This document shows, in pieces, positions 11,401 through 23,400 of a stretch of 64,000 nt of DNA (the stretch's first letter is position 1; every line of letters begins with the position of its first letter). The stretch is from the NCBI GenBank assembly GCA_004794785.1, contig SJOL01006496.1:1018359-1082358 (forward strand). The letters run 5' to 3'. A model generated the notes under the pieces. The model was not told where the DNA came from and searched no databases. It saw nothing but the letters and a program-made list of their open reading frames with translations. This DNA comes from Opisthorchis felineus. Lineage: Eukaryota; Platyhelminthes; Trematoda; Opisthorchiida; Opisthorchiidae. A program made the position numbers and the translations under genes.

Positions 11401-14400
11401 TTGACTTGATGAGCTACAGAAATACAGGAACTGAATTTTTAGTTTTCCAAAGTGAATTAACATTAAAGTCTGATTTTAAACGATCGATATTGGGACTAAA
11501 GTGTATAGTAATCTCTCCACGCGAATCCTCCCCTCGAAGATGGTCTGTTCCCCTCCCCCCAGTTGGCTGGCAAATTAGTTGGCTAGTTTGCATTTGAAGT
11601 AGAAGATGACACTACTTAGAGTGTAGGTGATTGGGCGTGAGTATTTTAGTCTCCGGTTACCCTAACCCAATGGGCCCATTGCGCTACCCCGGGGAATCTG
11701 GCTAACGCACCGTTCAATCGCTAACAGGCTGCAGCCAGCTGACTTCTGTCCATGCCCCTTCCAATTCGAGAAGCACTGAAGGTTATATTGACTCTGACGG
11801 GAATCAGGTCAGTGCTGGAATCTCATAGGCCTAATTTGCTTCACTGGTGACGTAAAAAAGGCATATTTCTTGATCTCAATGGTTGCTTTTTATCAGATCA
11901 CATTAAGGGTTGTGTTGTCGTGTGGTTGCGAAACTTTACTTCAGCAGACAGATGGTCTTAGGCGTCTTCATGTTTTCGACTACCGATATCTCAGAAGCGT
12001 TGCTGGTATTGGATGAGGTCGAAGTACTAAGAAAACGGGTGTTCGTTTGTGCAGCAGGACTATTTGCGGACAACATCTATCACCATCAGTTAGGGTGGCT
12101 AGACCATGTGCTACGCCTGCTGAATTATCGTCTACCCGGTTGGAATGGCGCAAGCTGAGGTGGACAACGTATGGCTTGGCAGAAAGATGTGAGAGAGATT
12201 AGGTGTTGATGCAGTCCGCCTTGAGGTATGTGCTCCCTTAACCCTCCCTGCGCTTGAAATGGCAGCTCACCGATGTCCGTAGAGTCCCTTTTGTCAGGTT
12301 CCAGGCTGTCTGATTGAGCGTTTGGAGATGTAGACTCCAAGGAATGCCTATGGTAGACAAGCGCCAGGTTCCTTGCCCTTGCACTCTTTTCATTTAGGGC
12401 TTTAAGTACAGTTTCCAAATTTTTTTAAAGTTTTATGACAGCACTGAGCCGTGAGCATAGCTTGTTTCACTCTTCCGTTTGTCCTCCAGCCAATGCGGTC
12501 ATCAGCGTGACTGCATTTCCAGAAGCTCTCCTGCGACATCATTTTTTGAACCACTGAAACTCGTTGAAGTCGATTAACGGAATTGTTCTGCTTTGGCATG
12601 TGTAATCCTGATGAGAAGCGAACGGAGCTGGCACAATGGCCTGATTAGTTATTTTGCCTGCTGCAGAAGGAACGACAGTCTTTGTTTGAGCCTCGCTGTG
12701 ATCTGTGTACATTTATACCCCGCTGAGCTATGCTCCAGGGTTTCACTTCGACACCCACAGTTTCTCAAAGCAGGTTATTCAGTTGATAGAAGTCTGACGA
12801 ACGAGCTCAAGATAGCTCAGTGGTTAAGGCGCGAACTTACTGACCGTAAGGCCCGTGGTTCAAACCCAACTTCAGCACCTTGACTGCTTTTGTGTGGGCT
12901 TGGGCGACCTGGCAGTATCTCAGTCCTTGTGTTTCCTTCGGGCGATTTGGCAGCTAGGCACCAAAGGAGCGTTGCAGCTGAATGGTCTGATGAATACGGT
13001 CTCCTGGTCCTGCGGGTTGGAGATTGCAATAGGTACGGCGTGTACTGCTGTAGTAGTGTTCCAGCACCCATCCGCTGCCGTACGGTCAGGCTTCTGAGTA
13101 AACGCTTTGGTTGAGGACCCTAATCGTTCTTCCGTCTAGATTTGGGCGTCCTGACAGTAGACCAGTTTAACTTCTCTGTAGCTGACGGTAACTTGACCCA
13201 GGTTAATCCATGAGTGGCTTCCAAGTAACCCTCTGCGGACACTTGTGCTGAAAGTTCGTGCTTTCCAGTAACAGACAGTGGTCAGCACACAACTGAAGAA
13301 GTCGTTCGCCAGTATATGTACGGTGAAAGTCGACTGTGAATCTACCACCCAACAGTGTTCCTTCCAGGCTTAATCATCCAGCATGGGCGTCCATGTCATC
13401 GACTGGGATGACAATATTCCTCTTTCTTACTAACCGAGACAGTCGTAATGGGTCTCAATAAAATATCTTTCTCAGCTTCAGAACTGCATTCTGTCGGGAA
13501 GTACGGCGATAGGATAAGTAAACACTGTTTGCTGCATCAACCTTTGGTGATCGTAACTGAACCGGATAACCGTTTAGCGCAAAGATAACTGTTTGCTGGA
13601 ATCGTATCTAATAAAGCGCTTTCAGTCCCGGGGCTGTAGGCAACTGCCACGAAATAAAAACCACGAGCCATTGCACCAGGACCAGATGCCCGAAGAGTGA
13701 AACGTGGTGTATCTAAGCTCGTCCCAAACGGTCTGGGATGCATGATCGAAGTGGGGTCTTGTATGTGTGCTTCGAAGATACATTATACATTAGTAGAAAA
13801 AGAAAACAGTGCTCCAGGAAGAGATACCTGCCACCCAAGGTAACGAGACTACAGATACTGGAAGCTATAACGTGGGTCAGGTCTTTCGATTTTAGTAAGG
13901 GGTTATTTTTTATTTCTTTAACTGGGCGACACTTTAGACACAGTGCATTGATTAGTGGACTGAACGCATTAAAACAATAGATGTGTGGGAGGCGGTGCGA
14001 GTGAGGGCCGGTGAACTAATAGAAGCTTCAAAAATATCACAACATAATGGATGCGAGCGATGCTTTCGACCAAATCTCGATGGAATTAAATCGTGCGTTC
14101 AGAGCAAGCAAAACGGCAAAGATAATGTAAACAAACGCTATTCCGGCAACGGAGTAACCCTAGCATTTTGTTTGGAAACAGGTCCATTAAGTAGAGATAT
14201 GTAGTATGCGTTCTACTATATTCATAGCAAAAAACAAAAACAAATGCACTTGAAGATTACTGGATATTTGGCGTGGGGACATTCAGCATTGTTTGTTCAT
14301 TCTACCGCTGTCTGGTACATTGGTTTCGGATCCTATGCAATAAGCTCAAGCGATTTGCCTTCCAGAGGAGACCACGAGTCCTTTTTCCTATTGTGGTGCT

Positions 14401-17400
14401 TCTTTGAGCTTGATTACTGTTTTCGCGCTATGTTCATTGGCCAGTCGGCTTTGTCTTTCATATTTTGAAAGCCTGCCTCATCTCTAAATTATCGGAAACA
14501 GCGCTGTTTCAGACTTCTCCACGCACCTCAACGCGACTTGTATCTGTTGTCTTTCGAAGGGTTCAGCTAAATAGATTGCGGTTGTTAATCGGTTTAATGA
14601 ATATTCTGTTTCACTGTATAACACTTACCCGTATGCGTTTTCTTATTACGAGCCCGTTATTGATAGATGTGAAGTCGATATGTCCCATTTTACGCCCCAA
14701 CCCTGCCTGTTCCCGCAGAGATGTGTCAGAAATTGCAATCTTTCCAGCTTGAGGACAAAGCAGCTACTTTCAGTTTTTCGTACGTACTTTTGCTTGTCAC
14801 AACCATCTTTTTAACCTGCCGTGCCCTAATTTTCTGAGGGTTCATAGTTTCATTCTTCCCAGTCAGTGCGCCACCGACCCATATCTTCCAGGCAATGGAC
14901 CAATCGCTTTTCTCATTTGAATGGCGTGCTATCTGAAAAGAGAGGTCTCTTTCGCGGCTTCATTCCTTGTAATCCGCCAGATACTTTTGAATGATCGAGT
15001 TGACAGTACGGTTGTTGCTGCTTACCCCAACACCAGCTGGATTTATTGCATTGCGGATATCACAATAACAAAGCCTTCAAAACTTGAGCGGGCAGCCTGT
15101 AGTTCAGGTCTTAAGTAGCAAGCGAGTGTCTTCACTCGCAAGGATGACCAAACTCCAACGACATCCTCGCGTGTTAGTTCTGACCTGTGATCACACACAC
15201 GCAAATGTGGTTATCTCTTTTTCAGTTCAGCTGGTGATCATCCATGGAAACAATCCGCTGTAGAACCGTCCTAAGACAAGAGGGTTAGTTTTCACCCAGT
15301 TTTCCGTGTTCACAGTTTCTTCTCAAAGCAGAATATTGTACGAGCGCCTCAGGAACCGTAGTCCATTTGCCCACAAGTTTGCCACTTGTACTGGAGAGCG
15401 GGAGGTAAAAAATCTTCCGTCACTTAGTAACGCTCTACCCAATTGAGAATAGTTTATGACCCCGTTTGAGTACACTTAATTCTCCACTCCATAGAATCTG
15501 GTTCTTGTGAAAATGCTAACGAGCTCACAGGGAATTCAAATGCGAGATTGCCCTTGTGAAGAGGTTTCACTGTAGTCCGCTTCAGGTAAGGTAATTTAGA
15601 GCAGTCAGTCTTATCGCAGAACGTCCGTCGTACATTGATACTCGCTATTATATGTGTTCACTCTTGAGCAGCCTTTTACCTCCTCTGTATGATTCATATT
15701 CAGTGCGTGGAACTGACCGTAGTATAGTCAATAGAATGGTCAGCCATAGTGTCATCCGGTGTGTCTCGCCGCTGGACTGAGTTTGTAGCCGCTGTAAGGC
15801 TGGAATGTAGAAGCTCCGGTCAAACGACTCGCGCATTCACCTAATAGATACCGAGATTATTCATAAAACGTTTTGAGGCGAAAAGGTCGAAAAGTGTCAT
15901 TGCAATTTCTCAACGAACCAATGTCACCTTTACACCGATTATGTTGGTTCACAGTTCGGTCACATTGTCGTATATAATAGAGGTTCTCGACTTGTTTCGC
16001 GCACATCTTTCGGTGCATCACGACAGCCCATTCCCATCTCCAGGTTCTTCGAACCGGAAACGATGTGGTTCAGAAGTGAAATGAATCGGGGCATCAAAAA
16101 AATGATTTAGCTCATGTTGAACACAATGTTGGTTGATGGAACGTGTATGATCGTTTTCCCCCTGGGACACGAAGCATCTCATTTTACTGGCCAATTTTCA
16201 ACGTTCCTTCTGTGTGGGCGGTTTTATTGATCGGACTTACTCAGTTGTATCCGCAGGATAGCACAAGAAAAAGTCGGCTTATTAGAAAAGGATACTTGCC
16301 GAAACAAGCGTCGATCGACTATATGGCTAGATCATCTCTATCTGCATGACAATCCGAACAAACAAACTGTCGGCCTATACGCACACGCAAACGCTCTTTC
16401 ATGGCAAGTCTACGTGTGTTAGTATGCAGATCTTTCATCCGGTCAGTTCGTTTGTCAGGTTTACATCCGTCATCAGCTGACTTTTCGCTATGCTGTTGGC
16501 AGATCTATTCAGGATATAGTGATGAAGCGACGACAAACAGAAATTCCTTGCACCTTTCTACGCTTTCCGAACGGCGGATCTCTTTTGCAGGTATAGGTTT
16601 TTGATGCTGAGGGCGTTTTTGAGTCGCGTACATGCAATACCTGCAACCCCGACACCAGTGTAGTCAACATTTGACACTATTGCCACATGCGCACGGAAGT
16701 AAACATTGCTCTTAAACATTTGATGAATTTTGCTATCGACTGCCAAACGGATTTAAAGACCTTACGGGCTACACACCTGCCGTGATCACGAAACAGACCA
16801 AGAAGCAACAAGTACGATCCCAAGTGATTTCAGTATTGGGCGAATAAATCCAACAGTAAATTTTCTTCCAACGGTTATCTTCGATCCGAAGGTGTCGACC
16901 ACTCTGAACCTTTGAAACACCTCCCTTTAAGGGCGCATTGCACATCTCATGTGTTTCATGATAAAAGAAGATTGTTTCTGAGTATTCCGTATCTCGTACC
17001 GTGGTTAACGCTTGATCCACATATTTTTTTCTCTAAATTCGCTAAACGGTTGCATATCGTTTTTTTCTTTGTTTTTACAGGCCTTCCCGAACACAGTCTG
17101 CCTCATCCGCCACGCGTGCACCATCGAGGAATCATAGGTAGGCTATTTTTATTGTCCCTTTCTGTCAGTACGTTCAGTCATTTTTGTGATGTCTCGTGGT
17201 TCTCTTTTTTGGGGCAGTGGTCCCTGTGGACTGTGCATTTAACTAATCTTGGTCTCTGTCTGCCACAATGAAGATCGCTTCGTCATTCTTAACGAAGTCA
17301 TTCCTCTACAACATCCGCCTTAATTTACTCTCAGAGAGGCAAATATTTTCTTCATGAGGCTTTCGAAGACCTGCTAGAAACTTATGGCTCCCAGGTGGGT

Positions 17401-20400
17401 CATGCTAGGCACTAATGTGCAACGTACTGTTTTAGAAACGGAAATCATTGGATGTGGCTTTCGTATGGAAAACGATGCTCTTCCTTTTTTCTTCACTCAA
17501 TACCTTAAACTGTCTCGAACGGTGTTCATGTTCATGTTCATTCAAACAACGCACTGATTTTGGTCTCCGAATTCCACATAGTCTGAGCCACTCTATCGGA
17601 GTTAGCTAAACGTGAAAAACTTGCCACGGGAAAACAGAAACGCAATTAAGCATTGAAAGTACAGAGTGAAGCTTGAAACTCTAACCGTCGTTAGGTTATG
17701 GTCGTTTTCTTTCCGAGCTGTCTGCTCTGGGAATAAGAACCTCGTACATGTCAGTGTTACGTAACCCTGTTTTCGAGCCTATCTGGAGGTGCACATCTAT
17801 ATTGTGTTTCTAAAAGTCGATAAAAATCAAATGATTAACCTTTTTCATCTCCATGACTAAAAACTCGCTGATCATTGTCTGTTCGGCTGTAATCCGTCAA
17901 TAATTATTGTTTCTTCAGTTACACATACTCTGTCTTAGTTACCTATACTTAGGCCGCCTTTTGAAACAAATCAGTTTTCAACAGAGAGGTTGATGTAGCA
18001 GTGTCATCTGTCTAACATACCTTGTGCGTTTTCCCGAATTTCGATCAATCCACTCGTTGCCGCATTCCAGGCTAGTTGTGTGGTTTGTTAGAATGTTTGC
18101 CGCCGCCACGTGACTTCTTTGTTGTAATCTTATGATGAGGGTGCACAATCCACTGGTTGCGTAGATTCACAAGTCACTTGGAGTGCATGAGTAACCTGTG
18201 CGTAAGTTTATATCGTTGGTTTCGCAAGTCATCAGTCAAGATAGTTGATATCATCGAAGTCCGATGGAAATAATTCCATTGGGAATGCACATCGTTACCA
18301 AACGTTTCCGAAAACGATGACTACTCAATCGGCTCCAAGCGTTTTTCAACTGATTGAGCTATCCACCCAGTTATCCAATAATGATCTAGACTAGATAAGT
18401 AGACATATTTCACTGAGTCCTACCTGAGTAAGACGATATCAGCTTACTGTCACAACAAAAGCGATTACTGACGAGCAAATTGCCAAGCGTAAAGCACAAA
18501 AAGAGTGAATGCTGTTTCACGTTGCGTCTTGGCGATCTCAGGATTAATGAGGCAACGGCCTAATAACGGACTATTTGGATTAGCATAGCTTGTAGAAAAA
18601 CATATCTTTCAGCTTTGATAAGATTGCTCCGGCATGAGCAGTTTAAAGCAGAGTGGTGGAAAAATCAAGTCCTGTGTATTTGTAGCGGTTGGGGCAATGG
18701 ACTAAGTGCGCACAGTTGAGGAGGCGCGATGCAAGGTCTTTATCGGAGGAGTGACAGTAGAGCAGATCCATGAGGGAAATTGTAGGCTCAGAGCATGTTT
18801 GATACGAATGGGCTGACCTACCAGATACAGGCAAAAATCCTCCCCGCCCACGCTACACTTTGCGTACTTCTACAAAATCCAAGCCGCCAGCGCCCTTTCC
18901 CGGTCATCCAAACTGTGCAATGTGTTCCCTACCTGGGTACCTGCCAATGGCGCATGCACCATCACTTAAGGGGCCACCGATGTTACTCTCGTCTCGCATC
19001 GGTTAGTTGATGAAAGACGGGAATATAGTGACGGTATGGTTTCAACATGTGTCGCCCGGTCTTCGGCCAATGCCCAAGTTTCTGAGTACCGTCAGACCCA
19101 GAGCAGTGCCTAAAAATAAGAACAAGAGAAGATCCCGGTCGACCGACTGCAGTCTTTTGTGTCCGATTCTATGGTGAGAATTCTCACTTCTAGAGCATCC
19201 TGGCTGTTGCTTTAACCTAAACAGACTAGCTTTGGTAATGAATGGCACCGGAGACGTAATTATTGAAGTTGAGATGAAACGTGTCAGGACAGGTTATATG
19301 AAGACAGGCCGTCAGTATGTTTCGCAGTCAGACCAATCCCAGATGCAGAAATGTACACCGATTTAAACTAGGTCGAGATGCATTTAAAGACCAATGATGT
19401 TTTCTCCTCAGGTGGCCACTCGCAATATTTGGATAGGTCAGTGTTAAAATCGAGTCTGGAAGGTCACCTGCTCGAAGTAAAGTTTTACGCGTCGTGACCT
19501 AAACTTACGCTGGAAACAGACAGGGTAGTTCTCTTCCCGACTCAGGACACCAGAGCAACGAAAACGGGTTTACTTTTGGTCGCTCGTCAACCGTTATTTC
19601 ACACGAAAAAGAATACCAAGAGAATAGCCCACGTCGTAGGATTTTAAAAGAATGGGATCTACTCACAGAAACACAGCGAACTAATGTTTTGTCAAGGAGT
19701 ACTTAAATTAAATAGCTCATCCTTTTGGAGGAAAATCTGACAGTTTGGCTTCCAATCAGAGGGCAGCAGCCGAATAGGCAAAGCGTCGGCCGAAGCTTTC
19801 CGATGTTTTTAATGTACGACTAATATTCCGAACACCCTCAAAGTTAGTTCAGTCTGCTCTGGACCGAGTAGACGGATTTCGTGTCTCTCACACCCGGGGC
19901 GAGAACAACATCGATGGCGCCCTATATGATAGTGCGTGCGCCATAGGCGGGTGCCTGCGTGTGCGTGAGCACAATGTGCGTTGGTGAGTTCGGATTTTGT
20001 AGGGGCGCGCGAATTGTGACGTTTGAAGTAGTAGAGATAGATAGTCGTTCGGCTGTAACACCCTTTCGGTGCCTGGCTGCCATGCCACCCAAAGGAATCA
20101 CGAGGACTGGGATACTGCCAGGTTGCCCAAGCCTAGACAGGGGAAGTTGAGAGGCAGAGGTTGGGTTCGAACCACGGACCTTCCGGTCAGTAAATTCGTG
20201 CTCTAACCACTGAGCCATCTCGCGTTTGAAGTGCACATTTACAGTATGCGGACGACCAGCCGAATTATATCGAGCATATGGTATTTGGGAGCTTGAGGAG
20301 AATTGGTCAGCTAAAGATGTTCTAAAACATCCAATGTCTGGTGGTGATAGTATATCAGTCAGACTCGTCAGTTCACCGGAATGGAGAAGACAAAACTTCG

Positions 20401-23400
20401 AGGAAGTTATACTGCAAACAAGTGGATCGTTCCGTGATATGGAATTCAACTAAACCAGAATATAAAAAGAGCTAACAGTCCAACAGGATGTCAGTGAGAG
20501 TCTGAAATGTAGAAACAAGGTTTCAGTATACAGGACAAATCGTTAGCAAAGCGGACTTGTTCGTTTGGAGGCACTCCTCCTAACAGAAAGATAACTTTGT
20601 TGTAAAAAAGTACACAATCAGTATGTTGCAAAATTTTGAATGACTGGATGGTCCGAAGATCATTCGTACACTGCATAAGAAAAAGTGAGGTTAAAACTGA
20701 TCCTTGAGGAACCCCAGTATTACTAGGTGGAGGGGAAGAATTTTGCCATCCCGTCTTAGCGTACTAGAATCGAGAGAAGAAATAAGCGACCATGCAACCA
20801 CTTTAGGAATAAGAGCTTTTAGCAGAAGATTGTCCGTTTAGAGGTACTTGATTATTCATTACGAGGGCACCGAAGAGAAGTGAGGAAATCGTTCAACCTT
20901 AGAGTTAACTCTGCCTGGATGCGAAAAAGTGAACTGAACAGCATCAAACGTACCGGTATTTGTCTCACGTGCAATTTGGAATGTGTCAGCAATGGCGAAA
21001 ATCACTGAGTACTATCCTTTCCATGGTTTTCAATAAGACTGGAGAAGAAACGGTGGGACCATAGTTTGTAGTCACCTTCGGAGTGAGCTAAGAGTAAATG
21101 GTCCTCCAAGGCACTCAGACGTAGAGAAACCGAAAAAGACATGTTCAACGCGGCTTCACTTGAATAAATGAGGAAATTTTCAGTCGACGGAATATGAATA
21201 AGTGTACGGAATGCTCACGAGATTCCAAGAGGGTTTACCATTTGAAAGGAGAGTGGGGCTAAGGAGATTTGGGTATCGAATAAAATCAAGTAGAAACTCT
21301 GCGTTTAAAGAATCCAAATCTGAGCAGTTAGCATTTATTCCAGGCGTTCTCTCACAGACCAACTTAATACACACATCATCGATGAGTTCAGACACTAAAA
21401 CACCTTATAATTCCTTTGTTTTGTGTCTTATCTGTGAGCTGATTGCGTTCACGACAATACAGTCCCCACATTTGTAAGCCTGCTCCATTCTTCTTTGATC
21501 TGGCATTGATAGTTGCAGTAAGCCAAACAGTCATCTACAGCACTTCGATGGTTCGCAACACGGGACAGGAAGGGACGAATTCTCAGAAAGACTCTACAAC
21601 AACATTTATTCCAATAGTGTAGAAGGCCCGGTTCAAAATCTGATAACGTGACGAAAGAACACAATAAGCGTTAAAGGATCGGCTTTATGAGTGGGAATTA
21701 AATGGCGGCGCCAATTCAGAGGGCACGCGATGTTACTATCATTAGAGGCTTCGGAATTTGAGAGATGACTAGTTGCAATCAAACGCTTCTCATCTTTTCT
21801 GCATATCTTCGCGAAGTTGACGGGATTACTGTCTTACGAGCTTTTCGCCAAAACAAGTCTGTCGTTTTGTATCCATACCAATCGATCGTGTTGTTAGACA
21901 GATGCCCTCACATTAGGTATGTAAAGGCAGATGTAACCCAATTCACCGGTCTTATACGTCCATTTATTTTTTGCTCATTTGCCACACACATACCAACCGG
22001 TTCTTTCTCTACCCTTATTTACATAGTTTTAACATTTCTGACGAAGCCACTAAAGCATGTCAATCGTTGGCTGCACAGTGTTCTTCGAAGCAGACCAGAT
22101 CTCTTCAGGTAGGTGTGTGTGTGTGTGCAGGTGCGTTTGTGCTTGTTGGTCGCTATCGTTTTGTTTGCTGATCAAGCTGTGCATTTTGGTGATCCTCTTC
22201 ATACTTATTATTTACCTTAGCTGGGTGGCATAATCCAAACCCCAAAGTTCGTGACAACCGATCTTGCAGCATGGCGTTTTTGTTTCTGTTGTCTATGATC
22301 AGTGTGGTGGTCAAAACACTGCGCTGGTTCTTAACTGTCCTGAAGTCTTGGATTAAATGTCCTAGTTTCGACAGATGTCTGGCGTGTGAAAACTCAGTAC
22401 TCTTATTGTCCTTGGGTGAAACAGCCATTGGCAGTACGACTACAATCGATGGACGTAATCCGCTTCTCATAGGATTCATGACAACTCTTCGACAGCCCAC
22501 GACAGGTTTCTCCTTCCTGGGGCCCATCAGGTAGGCGGAGTCCCCTAGTTTATTGTCAACTTTATGTTCTACTTGTACCCAAATTAGACATATTTCGACT
22601 TATACACTCATCTGCATAGCAATTTCGTTTTGACGGGAGACTCACTTGGAACCCAGCTGAATCTTTCGCTTATGATGCTCTTAATTGACTGAATGTGCTG
22701 GATCGAGCTGCCTCATGTTTCATTCGGTACCATATTCGAGGTACATTGTATGGACGTAATACATTACCCATAAAGTTGCTGAAAATTCTGCGACAGTCCA
22801 TGATCGCTTTCGCCCTTCTTGGGTGGTCCGGGTTGAGTGCTGGCTACTGCGGGCTACACTGGCTGAAACGTCGTTCCACAAGGAGCAACCATGCCAGCAA
22901 GGCTAAAGGGGAGCAGTCAGACCAAGAACAATGAGACCCCGTACTACGAGTAATCGCGCCACGAGCTGGTCTTAGGGTAAAGTCGTACTGTCCTCTGCGA
23001 TAGGAGTGTGAACGCAGTGGGACGTTTTCCCCAGGCAACCACCATGTCCATATTAATGGAAGCAGCGATGCTGCTCCCCACGAGGAAGGACGGATTAGAA
23101 AAGGTCGGCCCTAAAAACCGCACACTCCGATCGCCCAACAGTTGGCCGTGACCGCCGACGCATTATTCAATACGGTCGAAATACTTTTAAAACCAGAGTG
23201 TGGTGCTGCTTAAAGGGCACTGCTGCGCGCAGCCGCATCAGGAGTGACACAACAACGTCTTACTCCCTGCGTCCTCGGGTTAGACCGACCCCCTACAGCC
23301 GAGCAAGACAGACTATTGAGTCATCGGCTCCGGGCAGGGTCCCCAAAGAAAACCCTACTGTCCGCTGCCTCGCGGGTCAGACTTTTCAGTCGAAGGCTCA

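Noticed and set aside
12811..12880. tRNA gene suggested by A-box and B-box sequences
   Set aside because: The boxes are the promoter of a SINE. The same head occurs in several copies with a common non-tRNA body, and no cloverleaf with an acceptor stem is formed.
16912..17271. 119-codon open frame on the + strand
   Set aside because: It spans the acceptor and donor of KANK exon 5 in the wrong phase and reads mostly as a pyrimidine tract (FFFVF), so it is a shadow.
19922..20449. 175-codon minus-strand open frame
   Set aside because: Its core ([19 protein letters not shown]) is the SINE read on its own strand. The rest is flanking sequence that happens to be open.
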